NCBI GenBank assembly: GCA_973895155.1 | Contig: OZ316899.1 | Coordinates: forward strand, 6,076,001 to 6,140,000 | Length of the DNA: 64,000 nucleotides | Source of the DNA: Marsupella aquatica | Lineage: Eukaryota; Marchantiophyta | Direction: 5' to 3' | Shown here: positions 11,536-23,069 of the stretch, piece by piece | Position numbering within the stretch: position 1 is the stretch's first letter | Layout of the letters: every line of letters starts with the position of its first letter | Notes under the pieces: model-generated | What the model saw: the letters and a program-made list of their open reading frames with translations, nothing else | What the model was told of the DNA's origin: nothing | The model's database searches: none | Position numbers and translations under genes: made by a program

Positions 11536-13437
11536 ATGGTGACCGTGGCCGACCTGGGCCCGTTACTAACGGCAGTAGCACTACCCAGGCCCGATCGGGA
11601 GGATGGGGAGGTGTCACCTTCCCCAAGCCAGTCACGGGGGAAGAAGAGGAAGGAATCCGCCACTGCATCCGGGTTACCATTGGCCACGGTAGCCGTGGCC
11701 AAGGTGATGATGCACCGCATGGGGGAAAACGTTCACAAAAACATCCTCCATCCCAAGCATACGGTGTACCTGAAGACTCAGGGATTCGAGCACCTCGCCT
11801 CCCTCCCCTAGAACACTTGCAGGTACTACGGGGAGGACATGACGGAGTTCGTCAGGAATTATGACGACGCGCGTCAACATACTCAGCTACGGGGAAGGAG
11901 TATGTCCCTCACGGAAGAACGGCTCAGGATGATCTTCGGGTTACCCGAAGGTGACCATCGAGTCGAATCACGGGCTCCCGGGGGCAAGGGAGCCAAGTAC
12001 CAATCTTCAAGTTTTCCCTCAGAGGGAGCAGTGGACAACGGGTTCGTGATGAAAACCTGCCTCATCCCCGAGATAGCTGAGCGACTGGAGTTCCAGAGGT
12101 ACGGCCTCCACATGATGGAACCCCGGGGGGAGATCTCTGTCGCCCAGGTTATCCAGGTCGAGAACTATCGACCTAGGAGGTGGGCGTCGTACTTCGCTAA
12201 GAAATTCCATGAAGAGATGGAGCGGCGAAGGAAGACGCTATACATTGGCGGGAAGGCGTATTTCGCTAGCCACATCGAGATCATTCTTGAGTGGTACGCC
12301 CGGTTTGATCGACGAACCCTTCCCCGTGTCAACGTTACAAAGCTGGTCCCAGCTAGGTGGGTTTTCCCGGCCTTGGAGAGACGGCCCCAGCCCGAGGCCC
12401 GAAGTCCAGCGGACACGCCAGCTTCACCCACCCCACCTCCACAAGTAGCTGTAGTCGTAACCGAGGAGGTGCCGGATGGGTCGGGTGTCGCAACCGTTGA
12501 TGCGACCCAACAGGCCGGGCTAAGTACAGAAGTCGGTACGGCGGAGGTCTTACCCGAGCCCGGTTCTCCCAAAGACCCACCGGTGGCTATTCCGGAGAAC
12601 CGGACATTGCTACAGGAGGACGCTCCAGCCCCTTCCAACGTTACGTCCCCAGGGCTGGACGTCACTGCCCCGGCCCCCGCGCGTGTGGACGTCTGCCCGT
12701 GCCCAACTCCGGACAGGCACAACCTGGACCACCCGGAACTCTTCGTACCGGGTACATTTCTGAACGGGCTTCTGGGAGATTTCTCTCATCAAATTGCCCG
12801 GGATACCGGGGAGTTCATGGCCCGGAAGGTAGCCTGTTTCTTCAATCAGGAGTTGGTTGCCGCAGTAAAGGCAGGTCGGGCCCAGTCAGAGGCCCTTCAG
12901 AGGATAGAGCGGTACCGGGTGGAGTCCGTGTACCTAAAGAACGAAGTTGCGGCTCAAGAGGCTGAGCTTCGGCAACTACGACCCAAGGTTGCAGCCGCCG
13001 ATGAGTTGTTAGCAAAGGCGCACGCTCTTACCGCCCTAGCCGAACAGGCCAAAGCTGGGAACGAAGCCGAGATTACACGACTCCGGAACCAGATTGACAG
13101 TTTGAAGAATCAAACTGTCACCTAGCAGAAAGACCTGGAGGAGGCCGAGGAACGGGCCCAGCGGGACACGGCGGAGATAGCCACGCTGCAGGCCGAGGTG
13201 GCGCGGCTCCAAACCGAGGTCGAGAAGCAGGACCAGCTGGCGGGTAAACTGACAAGTGACGCCCAGCAGTTGGAGGAGGCTTGTCAGGAGGCAGCGGAGG
13301 AGACGGACGCGGCGAGGCGAGAGAACGAATCTCTGCTGGACCAGGTCCAGCTCCTCAAGGCGGACAATGACAGGCTTCGAAGGCAGCGGGATGGCCGCTC
13401 CCATTCAGGTGGCTCTGGCAAGCGTGCCAGGCATTAG
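11536..13437 (+). pseudogene. LTR-encoded ORFb of element A: globular domain plus coiled coil
   Basis: One frame of 633 codons runs from 11536 to 13437, broken by TAG at 11809 and 13123. Relatives have TGG at both places (A' near 31278, 3' LTR near 22756), so both are G-to-A changes. A basic patch (GKKRKE) leads to a globular domain: GFEHLASLP, MIFGLPEG, YQSSSFPSEGAVDNGF, CLIPEIAERLEFQRYGLHMMEPR, AQVIQVENY. A Pro/Thr-rich linker follows (about 12380-12700), then a coiled coil of about 220 residues and a basic GKRARH end. The globular domain shares position and a faint pattern (GLP, SFP..NG, C..P.I.E, R..H...PR) with B and C. Function unknown. Confidence 0.6.
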
Positions 13438-14357
13438 CGGTGGAGTAGGAATAGAGTAGGATTAGGACTAGCTTAGTCAGGCTCTTGGGACAGGCACCTG
13501 CCTTAGGTACAGCTTCGCTGCCGTGCTGTCCAGCCTGCATAGATTAGGATCTTCTAATAAGACACAGCCGTTTCCGGCCTGACTGTCAGCTTAGTTAGGA
13601 CCGTAGTCAGTGAATCTTCGGCGAGAGGACACCCCGTCCCTCGGCCCTTAGTATTTAGTGCACCCCTCGGTAGAGTCGAGGGGGGGGGGGGTTTTAGTTG
13701 CAAAGTTGGGCGTCCGCGGTATGTGCGGGGAGTCCCGACCTCTGGGAATGAAAGAGTACCAAGGGGAGGGGGTAGGACTAAGCTCGCCGGGCGAGTGCGA
13801 GTGCGGAGCCGGGCTCCGTTGTAGTGTGCACCCTCGGCCTTGAACCTGTTCATTCCGGGGCTGTCGGGTCAACTAAGTGTACGCATATGTTCCCTTTGTA
13901 GTAAAATCCTTTCCCATCATTTTCCTTCGTGTAAATCGAGATTGTATGCATGTGTGCGTGTATGTGTGTGGGTTTCTCGTATATGGGTGGCAGCGCCAGG
14001 CCGAACGCACTACCCGAGACGTGCACAGGGTGCAGCCTGCGGGTAAGTCGTTGCGAGCACGGGTTGAGGACCTGTATCATCGAATCTGGATCGAAGGCGG
14101 ACAGCACGAAGGCTTAGAAGTCCTTAAGCCGGGGTCGATCCTGCTATCGACTAAGGTACGTTCCGGGGGCGGAACACAAACCATACCTAGGAGGTGTCTG
14201 TATTTAGCAGTATGTGCACTTAGCGCTAGTTTACAAGAATAAGGTGCATTACGTGCTTCCCTTCCTGCCCGAACCCTCAGATTTACGAGGGATGTGCCCG
14301 TCTAAGCTGAAGTCTGAGTTAAGGCCGCAGCCGATGACGTGACATAGCCTTTGTTTT

Positions 14358-14377
14358 TGGCGCTAGATGGAGGGGGC
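14358..14377 (+). other. Primer binding site of element A
   Basis: TGGCGCTAGATGGAGGGGGC, identical to the sites at 7751 and 29504. It lies 11-14 bases beyond the LTR end, a larger gap than the 4 bases in B and C. Confidence 0.75.
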
Positions 14378-14468
14378 ACTCTACATATCGTAGAGGGGAG
14401 ACATGTGCGTATTCACCTAGGCAGGATACATCAGGACGTAGTACTAACCATCGCATTTATATGAGTAA

Positions 14469-16637
14469 ATGCCCGTCACTCGTTCTCAAGCAGCTTACTT
14501 GAGGAGATTGACCAGCGAACGAGAAAGTGCAACCACGACAAGTTCCAATTCTTCAGACTCGGAAGACTCGCACTCGCCCCGACATATGAACATACCCCCG
14601 GGACCTTCGGGGTCCGGTTCGACCGGTCCTCCTGCGGTTCCACCGCCACCACCACCACCACCTATGGCAGCCGCTCCACCGATGGCCCGCGCTGCTCAAG
14701 CTCCTCCACAAATATCGCAACGATCGCGATTTCATTATCGACCTTTCAAGGGGCGTCATGGGGATGATCCGGATGAATGGTTGGATGAGTTTGAAGCCAC
14801 TGCCAAAGCTAATGGGGAAGATGCCATTAAGCTAACCGTCCTCCCGGGAGTGATGCGGGGAGAAGCTCGTCCATGGTACAACTCGTTGCCACCCGGGACT
14901 ACATGGGCACAATTCCAAGCTGCATTGCTGCAGGAGTTTCGTGCCATTGGATCGGAACAGCATTCTCTATTAAAGATTGGCCAGCTTCGCATGGGAAAGA
15001 AGGAGTCCCTGCGGAAGTTCATTCAGAAGTTTCAGAAACTTGCGGCCAAGATCCGGCCCAGGCCGGGAGACGCGCTCCAGCTTACATGGTTCCTTCATGG
15101 TTTGCCCACGAATATGCAATTTTGGGTACGCCAGAATAATCCGATTTCAATGCAGGCGGCCATAGCGTGCGCCGAAACTTACCGGGAGTCCACCTATAAC
15201 TCCCGGCGGAGCCAGCGAGCACGCCGCAAGAAGGGTAAGTACGAGACCTTCAGTGACAGTGACTCCGAATCGGACGACGAGAGGAAGAAGAAACGCAAGA
15301 AGAAAAAGAAACATCGTTCGACCTCGTCCAGCTCGGAGACGGAATCCAGTTCAGATTTAGCTTCAAGCACCGGATCCTCTACCTCCAGTTCATCAGGAAG
15401 CGACTCGGAGAGCGAAAGCCGGAGCAAAAAGAAGAAGAGACGAGTGAAGAAGGAGGGGAAGATCAAACCCCAGGCGCGAAGAACGATACCAGATCCAAAG
15501 GCTGCCGAAGCAGACAAGCTGAACGAAATCATGGATCGACTCAAAGCACTGTCAGTACATCTTGCGGAAAAGCCGGTGAAGAAGAAGAAGCCATCTGAGA
15601 TTCGAGCCCATGCGTGGTGTTCAAAGTGCTTCCAATCCGGCCATGTGGTGCAGGAATGCCCAAGGTGGAAGAATCGAGTTCACCAAGTAGAGCTGGATGA
15701 TGTTGACAACCCGGGTCCCGAATCGGAGTCCACAGAGTATTTCTTTGAGGACCCTCCTGATTCCGTGTACCAGATTTCAACGGTAGGTCCGCGTAATTTA
15801 GCGGGTAGAACTGCGTACCCCTACCCAAACAATGGCCGGAGTTTCCAGGTTATCAGTAACCCGAGCATCCCTCCTAAGCCAGGGATTTGGCGATCCCCGG
15901 TTTGTTATAACTGTGAAAAGCCAGGACACTTTGCAAGGGAATGCACCGAACCAAGACGTCAGGGAGATGGCCGAGGCACCCCACTATGTCAAGTCTGCAA
16001 AACGGAGGCTCATTCCACGGCCAACTGTCCGTTGGTAATCGCTGCTCGAACGAGCGCAGCTAGACCGGCCCAGGCTGGACCGGCCACGAGCGATGCAGTC
16101 GTCCAAATGATTGCTGTAGAATGGCAAGATGACAACACCGAGTGGGTGAATTTGGTGGATGTAGCAGAGCACCCTGATCCATTGGATGAGGCCGAGTGCT
16201 ACCGAGTGTCGACAAGGGCCAAACGGAAGGAAGAGAAGACGGAGGAGAAACGAAGGAAAAAGCAAGATACTACTCCGGTGCAGCCAGCGATAGATATACC
16301 CCCAGAGAAGGACAATGACTACCGACGGGACGACCCGAAGCTATTTTTCCCCCGCATCAAAGAATTGGTAAAGAAACAGCTGGAGGCCTACGAAGCTCGG
16401 GAATACCAGAAGGCAATCGATAAGGACATCAAAGCAGCCGAGACCGCCCGGCGCCAGGAGCAAGAGGAGCAAGAAAAGCAAGAGGAAGCCAAGCTGCAGC
16501 CGAAAGAGGATAAAAAGGAGAACTACGATATTAAGGAAGACGTGAAGAGTTGCCCGGTTACAGCGACGGTGGGGCAACTGCTGCAGAATAACCCACAGTA
16601 CAGACGGCAACTAAGGGAGTTGCTCATGGGTCGCTGA
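14469..16637 (+). CDS. Gag polyprotein of element A
   Basis: An intact 722-residue frame. Residues 1-85 are Ser/Pro-rich. Residues about 87-240 form the retrotransposon gag domain (WLDEFEATAKANGED, GEARPWY). Residues 250-335 are a Ser/Glu/Lys-rich tract. Three CX2CX4HX4C zinc knuckles follow at C384-C397, C479-C492 and C507-C520. The C-terminal third is charged and probably helical. It would assemble particles and package RNA in the cytoplasm. The frame ends at TGA 16635-16637, and pol continues in the same frame 39 bases later, so gag and pol are separated only by this stop. It is the best preserved gypsy protein in the window. Start at 14469 gives MPVTRSQ, right after the leader. Confidence 0.92.
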   Translation: MPVTRSQAAYLRRLTSERESATTTSSNSSDSEDSHSPRHMNIPPGPSGSGSTGPPAVPPPPPPPPMAAAPPMARAAQAPPQISQRSRFHYRPFKGRHGDDPDEWLDEFEATAKANGEDAIKLTVLPGVMRGEARPWYNSLPPGTTWAQFQAALLQEFRAIGSEQHSLLKIGQLRMGKKESLRKFIQKFQKLAAKIRPRPGDALQLTWFLHGLPTNMQFWVRQNNPISMQAAIACAETYRESTYNSRRSQRARRKKGKYETFSDSDSESDDERKKKRKKKKKHRSTSSSSETESSSDLASSTGSSTSSSSGSDSESESRSKKKKRRVKKEGKIKPQARRTIPDPKAAEADKLNEIMDRLKALSVHLAEKPVKKKKPSEIRAHAWCSKCFQSGHVVQECPRWKNRVHQVELDDVDNPGPESESTEYFFEDPPDSVYQISTVGPRNLAGRTAYPYPNNGRSFQVISNPSIPPKPGIWRSPVCYNCEKPGHFARECTEPRRQGDGRGTPLCQVCKTEAHSTANCPLVIAARTSAARPAQAGPATSDAVVQMIAVEWQDDNTEWVNLVDVAEHPDPLDEAECYRVSTRAKRKEEKTEEKRRKKQDTTPVQPAIDIPPEKDNDYRRDDPKLFFPRIKELVKKQLEAYEAREYQKAIDKDIKAAETARRQEQEEQEKQEEAKLQPKEDKKENYDIKEDVKSCPVTATVGQLLQNNPQYRRQLRELLMGR

Positions 16638-16676
16638 AGGAGGAGACTACCCCGAGTTGGGATCGCGGACTGCAAC

Positions 16677-19600
16677 ATGATATGCGAGGACCTTGGAGCG
16701 CCGGACATCTCGATCGAAATTAATAATTGTACCATCAAGATGGTTCTTGTAGACGGAGGAGCGGGAGTCAACATCATGACTGAAGAAACGTCAGTCAAGT
16801 TAGGATACCTCACGTATCAACCCACAGCCCGAGCTATCAGATTAGCAAACGGGGCAAGGGTCCTCCCATTAGGCACGCTCACACGAGTGCTCACTCTGGT
16901 GGGAGGGGTGGAGTTCTATCTCAACTTCCTAGTTATGAGGCCGGTTCGTCCCTCCTCTTACCCGGTTCTTCTAGGCAGGCCATGGCTGTACGGTGGCCGC
17001 GTAGTCACGGATTGGGGAAAGAAGGAGCTACGGTTCGGGGAACCCACCGTACGGGTATCATGGGCAATGGACGATTATCAAGGAGAAACCCCACAAGGAC
17101 CCGAGGAATATGATTCGGAGACCTCGGAGGAAGAGGAACTCAATATGATTGAACTCATCTCGTCCCTGTCCGAGGAAGATGTCTTCGGAGTTGAAGCAAC
17201 CTGCAAAACACATCTCCTAAATTACCCGAGGGCTGCCATTGAGTCCACCCCAAGCACATCTACTGCCGGGGATGAGGAAACGCACGAACAACTCGTCGAG
17301 ACGGAGGACACGGCTCCAGCTAAGCAGGGAGCCGAGGCTGCTTCTACCGTTGAAGAGCCTCGTGACCACGAACCAGCCCAACAACCGCCCGAGGCTGAAA
17401 ACTCGAGACCGAGACATAAGAAACGAGTCTCATGGGTTCCGTCCATTCCGCAATTGGAGGAAGTAACTCCAATCCCAAGACCAATCCCGGTTCCACCCAT
17501 GTACGGAGGAGTTCGGTTAGCCGAGCTTGATGTGAGCCTGGACCCGAGCCTGCGAAACCAGGTTGAAGTCATCAGGAAGGAGCACTACCGGAAGTACACC
17601 ATTGGGATGGACAAATCTTTTAACCTGGGCCACGCTCTGACAGGGGAGGCTGAAAAATCCATCCAAGCTTTGCTCAAGGAATATGAAGATGTGTTTGCAT
17701 GGAGTCATCATGATTTAACAGGCGTCTCCCCCGAGTTGGGAGAACACACGATCGATCTGAACCTAGGAGCCCATGCGGTACGGCAGCGACAACGTCGCAT
17801 GAACCCGAGGTACTCCATCTTAGTGAAGGAGGAAATTGATCGTCTCCTCGCCGCCGATATCATCTACCTGGTAATGGCCAGCGACTGGGTCTCTCCCATT
17901 GTCATTGTACCAAAGAAGGGAGGTACGGATGGAAAACCTAAGATTCGTATTTGTCAAGACTACCATAAGCTGAACGACGCAACCCGCAAAGACCATTACC
18001 CATTACCATTCACAGATATGGTTCTAGATATGGTAGCCCGAAATGAAATCTATACATTTCTTGACGGGTATTCAGGTTATAACCAAATCTGGATTCGCCT
18101 CGCGGATCAGCTCAAAACAACTTTCACTACGGAGTGGGGGACTTTCGCATTTCGGAGGATGCCTTTCGGTCTGTGTAACGCCCCGGCCATGTTTCAGCGC
18201 CTGATGATGAATATCTTCCACAATTTCCTACGAGAATTTCTGGAGATATTTATCGATGACTTTGCCATCTTCGGAACCGTTGCCATGCACCCCGAACACC
18301 TCAGACGAACGTTGCAACGATGCCGAGATGTCAACCTCAAACTACATCCCGCCAAATGCTTCTTCGGGGTAGAGGAGGGGGTGTTACTCGGGCATCGTGT
18401 GTCCAAACGGGGCATTGAGGTGGACCAAGAGAAAGTTGCGGCCTGGATGGCAGTGGTGTTCCCCGTGGATCAAAAAGCAGTACGATCCTTCTTGGGCTGC
18501 GTAGGGTATTACCGTCGGTTCATTAAAGATTTTGCTAAAATAGCTTTGCCCCTAACAGAGATGATGAAAAAGGATGCGGTGATCGAGGAGACCCCAAGGA
18601 GACGGGTTGCTTTCGAAGAACTCCGTAAAAGACTCACCATCGCACCTATCATGGTCACTCCAGACTGGAACAAGGAGTTCCACGTGTATGTCGACGTGTC
18701 AGGGTTCTGTATCGGGTCTATGCTTAGTCAGCTTGATACAGACGGACGCGATCACCCCATCTACTTCGCTAGCCGACAATTATTCACAGCCAAAAAAAAT
18801 TATTCCCCCACGGATTGAGAGGCACTGGGCATAATCTACTCATGTAAGAAGTTCCGGCACTATCTGCTCGGCTACAAGGTCATCTTCCACACGGATCACG
18901 ACAGCCTGAAGTACATGGTCAACAAAGCAGACGTAACGGGACGGATAGCCCGTTGGGTGCTACTTCTCCAGGAATTTAACTACGAAGTTCGGGTTCGGCC
19001 AGGAAAGGCACACCTCAATGCCGACTTCTTTTCACGGCTGGACGGCGTACCAGTCGATCAGCCAATTGATGATATTTTTCCGGATGAGGAGTTGTTCCAC
19101 GTAGGGGAGGGGACACCAACGTGGTACGGCTCGATAATCACCTTCCTTTTAACAGGCCGCATCCCTGACGGCATCAATCAGGAGGCCGCCGCTGTGTTTC
19201 TACGGAAAGCCGGGCCTTACGTCATGGTACAGGGTCACCTACATAAGGAAGGAGTTAATGGGAAGTTACGACGCTGCTTGGAGTATAAGGAGACGCTTAT
19301 CGTGATGCGGGCCTTGCATGAAGAAGAAACTGGAGGCCATTTCGCGGCGGTCACGACAGCCCGAAAGATTCTGGACTCGGGGTATTGGTGGTCGACGTTG
19401 CATCGGGATGTACAGCGCTTCATTAAGGGCTGTGACCTGTGTCAGCGGGCTGGGGCCCCGAGACGGGCTCATCATCACCCGCTCACATCTGTGCTTCCAT
19501 TGGCACCATTCAAAAAATGGGGAATTGATTATATCGGGCCGTTTACTCCCGTTACCCGAAGGCGAAGATGCAGGTACATCCTACTAGCTATTGATTACTC

Positions 19601-20462
19601 CACCAAGTGGGTCGAAGCGCGGACTACGGTAAAGGACGATGCCGCAACCAGTGCCAGATTCTTACACGAACAGATTTTCACCCGATTCGGCCCGCCCTTA
19701 GAATTGGTAAGCGACCGTGGAACCCACTTCCTCAATGACACCGTAGCCCAGCTTACGGAGCGTTACCTAGTCAAGCACCGCAAGACTACCCCGTATCATC
19801 CTTAAGCCAACGGGATGGCGGAGAGAGCAAATGGTATCATTGGGAAGATCCTCAACAAAACTGTAGCTGCGCACAAAACGGATTGGGATGATAAGTTGTA
19901 CGCAGCGGTGTACTCGTATAATCTCGCTTACAAAACTACTACGAGTCACAGCCCGTACTTTCTCGTGTTCGGCCAACATTCGTTGGTGCCCGTCGAGTTT
20001 GAAATACACACTCCACGAGTCAGCATTCGGGATCGCTTACCTGAATCTGAAAGTTCGTCAGACCGAGCTTATCAGATTGAAGCCTTGGAAGAAGCACGGC
20101 TACTAGCAGCTCGACACGCCGTGAAGAAACAGGCAACTTCGAAGAAGCAGCACGACAAAGGACTACGAAGGGTCGACGTCGTGGCAGGCGATCGAGTCCT
20201 TCTGTACGATAGTAGGTACATGCAGTTTCCAGGGAAGCTTCATACCCGGTGGTTAGGGCCCTTCCTTGTCAATCAGATCTACCGTAACGGATCTTTAGAG
20301 CTTGCGACGTATGCCGGCGATTTACTCCCCACGCAAATCAGCTACGATCGTGTAAAAAAGTACCACCATCAAGATGACGACGCCGAGAATGGTGTTCGCG
20401 AGGACGCTTCACAATTAAGCAGGGAGCTATGTGATGCCGCCGGTACGGCGGTTAATGAGTGA
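16677..20462 (+). pseudogene. Pol polyprotein of element A: protease, RT, RNase H, integrase
   Basis: A single frame of 1261 codons with two in-frame stops. The first is TGA at 18816 (likely CGA, within the T-D-x-EALG motif) and the second TAA at 19803-19805 (likely CAA, in the HPxANG motif). Both fit C-to-T change. Protease active site D26-G-G-A-G. RT has FLDGYSGYNQI and F525-I-D-D. RNase H has a VDVSG motif near residue 672. Integrase has an HHCC zinc region and catalytic D951, D1013 and E1049, with the expected 35-residue D-E gap, then a GPF module. No chromodomain. The frame runs 33 bases into the 3' LTR. All visible catalytic residues are kept, so only the two stops disable it. Confidence 0.92.
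20419..20429 (+). other. Polypurine tract of element A
   Basis: A purine-rich run GCAGGGAGCTA directly precedes the TGTG start of the 3' LTR. The equivalent place in B is AGTGGGGAGCTA at 34509-34520. It would prime plus-strand DNA synthesis. Confidence 0.7.
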
Positions 20463-20896
20463 TTCGGTCTAACTGCGCTCGGCACGCGCGTTAGGAGTGT
20501 CTTAGACCGCTATTATTAGCATAACGACAGTATTTAGGTAATCATTATGGGTAGGATATCATTAGGCAATAAGGGGGAATTCAGGTTCGGACTGGCGGTT
20601 GGTCGCTATTCGCACACCCGGGTTACGAGCGTGGAGGGGCCCCTCCCTCGGGTCCGTATAACGAACTTAAGGAAGCGGCCACTGACACGCGCTGACTCAG
20701 ACCGGCGGAGTGGCCGGCACACCACAAGCGTGAACGGTTCAACCTATGGGCGTCGAGGAGACGTCAGGGGATCGACAAGCGCTCAAGGTATAAAAGGGGA
20801 GCCAACCCTTTGTAGTGCACCAGTCCATCAGTCCACGCGCCAGCTTCGACCCCAACTCTCTCGTTCGCTCTAAGTCGCCACTACTATCTCCTCTGA

Positions 20897-21496
20897 ATGT
20901 CGCACACGATCCTCTCCAGCTCGGCCATTCGATTCTGGACGCAGTTCCTATCTACCGGGAGGCACTTGGCCGACTCATTGAAACACGCCAACCCGCGCCG
21001 ATACGAAATCGAACACGAGTACGAGCGAGCCATCCGCCTAGCAGGATGACACCACTACATCCTTAACTTTGACTACCCATCTCAGAGCGAGCTTTACCGA
21101 CCAGCAGAGGTATCCGGGTACTTCTTCAACGGAGACAAATATATGGGGTTTTGGGAAGCATTGCTTCGGCTTCCGGACGAGGTCTTCAATATCCCGGGTA
21201 CGATCGACTTGCAGCGACATCACTTTGACCACATCCCTGCTCAAGTTCGGGCTATCATCAACAGCGAGTCCAGCACTACCCGTTCGACAAGGTCGTCTGC
21301 CCTCGCTTCGGAGAACTTCTACCAGCACCTACAGAGCTTCATAGGAGCTCAGCCAACAACCAACATGACCAACTCAGTTGTACCCATACCCGTACCCATA
21401 CAACCTCAGGCTCAGCTTCAGCTTCAGCCTCAGCCGCAGCCTAGCCAAACCCCACCACCGATCGCCCAGCCAGCACAAGTTCGTCAGGAATTATGA
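20897..21496 (+). pseudogene. ORFa, A 3' LTR copy
   Basis: Same protein as 10802-11509, with the early codon intact (CGA) but a TGA near 21046. The 463-bp deletion removes its natural end, so the frame runs into QVRQEL and a stop at 21496. Confidence 0.5.
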
Positions 21497-23069
21497 CGAC
21501 GCGCGTCAACATACTCGGCTACGGGGAAGGAGTATGTCCCTCACGGAAGAACGGCTCAGGATGATCTTTGGGTTACCCGAAGGTGACCATCGAGTCGAAT
21601 CACGGGCTCCCGGGGGCAAGGGAGCCAAGTACCAATCTTCAATTTCTCCCTCAGAGGGAGCAGTGGACAACGGGTTCGTGATGAAAACCTGCCTCATCCC
21701 CGAGATAGCTGAGCGACTGGAGTTCCAGAGGTACGGCCTCCACATGATGGAACCCCGGGGGGAGATCTCTGCCGCCCAGGTTATCCAGGTCGAGAACTAT
21801 CGACCTAGGAGGTGGGCGTCGTACTTCGCTAAGAAATTCCATGAAGAGATGGAGCGGCGAAGGAAGACGCTATACATTGGCGGGAAGGCGTATTTCGCTA
21901 GCCACATCGAGATCATTCTTGAGTGGTACGCCCGGTTTGATCGACGAACCCTTCCCCGTGTCAACGTTACAAAGCTGGTCCCAGCTAGGTGGGTTTTCCC
22001 GGCCTTGGAGAGACGGCCCCAGCCCGAGGCCCGAAGTCCAGCGGACACGCCAACTTCACCCACCCCACCTCCACAAGTAGCTATAGTCGTAACCGAGGAG
22101 GTACCGGATGGGTCGGGTGTCGCAACCGTTGATGCGACCCAACAGGCCGGGCTAAGTACAGAAGTCGGTACGGCGGAGGTCTTACCCGAGCCCGGTTCTC
22201 CCAAAGACCCACCGGTGGCTATTCCGGAGAACCGGACATTGCTACAGGAGGACGCTCCAGCCCCTTCCAACGTTACGTCCCCAGGGCTGGACGTCACTGC
22301 CCCGGCCCCCGCGCGTGTGGACGTCTGCCCGTGCCCAACTCCGGACAGGCACAACCTGGACCACTCGGAACTCTTCGTACCGGGTACATTTCTGAACGGG
22401 CTTCTGGGAGATTTCTCTCATCAAATTGCCCGGGATACCGGGGAGTTCATGGCCCGGAAGGTAGCCTGTTTCTTCAATCAGGAGTTGGTTGCCGCAGTAA
22501 AGGCGGGTCGGGCCCAGTCAGAGGCCCTTCTGAGGATAGAGCGGTACCGGGTGGAGTCCGTGTACCTAAAGAACGAAGTTGCGGCTCAAGAGGCTGAGCT
22601 TCGGCAACTACGACCCAAGGTTGCAGCCACCGATGAGTTGTTAGCAAAGGCGCACGCTCTTACCGCCCTAGCCGAACAGGCCAAAGCTGGGAACGAAGCC
22701 GAGATTACACGACTCCGGAACCAGATTGATAGTTTGAAGAATCAAACTGTCACCTGGCAGAAAGACCTGGAGGAGGCCGAGGAACGGGCCCAGCGGGACA
22801 CGGCGGAGATAGCCACGCTGCAGGCCGAGGTGGCGCGGCTCCAAACCGAGGTCGAGAAGCAGGACCAGCTGGCGGGTAAACTGACAAGTGACGCCCAGCA
22901 GTTGGAGGAGGCTTGTCAGGAGGCAGCGGAGGAGACGGATGCGGCGAGGCGAGAGAACGAATCTCTGCTGGACCAGGTCCAGCTCCTCAAGGCGGACAAT
23001 GACAGGCTTCGAAGGCAGTGGGATGGCCGCTCCCATTCAGGTGGCTCTGGCAAGCGTGCCAGGCATTAG
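21495..23069 (+). CDS. ORFb, A 3' LTR copy (open globular and coiled-coil region)
   Basis: The frame is uninterrupted from the deletion junction to KRARH-stop at 23069, including codons that are stops in the 5' LTR copy. It covers the globular domain (FGLPEG, SSISPSEGAVDNGF, CLIPEIAERLEFQRYGLHMMEPR), the Pro/Thr-rich linker and the whole coiled coil. Upstream open sequence back to 21378 is out-of-frame Pro/Gln-rich DNA and is not counted as native. The natural N-terminus (equivalent to 11536-11848) is deleted. No close family recognised. Confidence 0.55.
   Translation, partial: DDARQHTRLRGRSMSLTEERLRMIFGLPEGDHRVESRAPGGKGAKYQSSISPSEGAVDNGFVMKTCLIPEIAERLEFQRYGLHMMEPRGEISAAQVIQVENYRPRRWASYFAKKFHEEMERRRKTLYIGGKAYFASHIEIILEWYARFDRRTLPRVNVTKLVPARWVFPALERRPQPEARSPADTPTSPTPPPQVAIVVTEEVPDGSGVATVDATQQAGLSTEVGTAEVLPEPGSPKDPPVAIPENRTLLQEDAPAPSNVTSPGLDVTAPAPARVDVCPCPTPDRHNLDHSELFVPGTFLNGLLGDFSHQIARDTGEFMARKVACFFNQELVAAVKAGRAQSEALLRIERYRVESVYLKNEVAAQEAELRQLRPKVAATDELLAKAHALTALAEQAKAGNEAEITRLRNQIDSLKNQTVTWQKDLEEAEERAQRDTAEIATLQAEVARLQTEVEKQDQLAGKLTSDAQQLEEACQEAAEETDAARRENESLLDQVQLLKADNDRLRRQWDGRSHSGGSGKRARH

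Larger units (their letters stand above)
10335..14346 (+). repeat. Element A 5' LTR (about 4.0 kb)
   Basis: The LTR begins TGTGACGCC after B protease sequence. Its end is placed at the CA/ATA near 14344-14346, 12-14 bases before the PBS. The A' solo LTR, which ends GACGTGACACA, supports this. Contents in order: a promoter region with a TATA box (10694), ORFa, ORFb, and an untranslated tail (13438-14346) with a G-run at 13679-13691 and a T/G-rich tract near 13930-13970. The terminal TGTG...CACA pattern is shared with the B and C families. Confidence 0.85.

Noticed and set aside
12165-12722. Antisense 185-residue frame within A ORFb, conserved at 21797-22354
   Set aside because: It is the shadow of a Pro/Thr-rich sense frame. 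Conservation follows from near-identical LTRs.
13679-13691. G-run as a regulatory G-quadruplex
   Set aside because: A single homopolymer tract whose length differs between the two LTRs (also 23309-23319); better explained as a slippage site.
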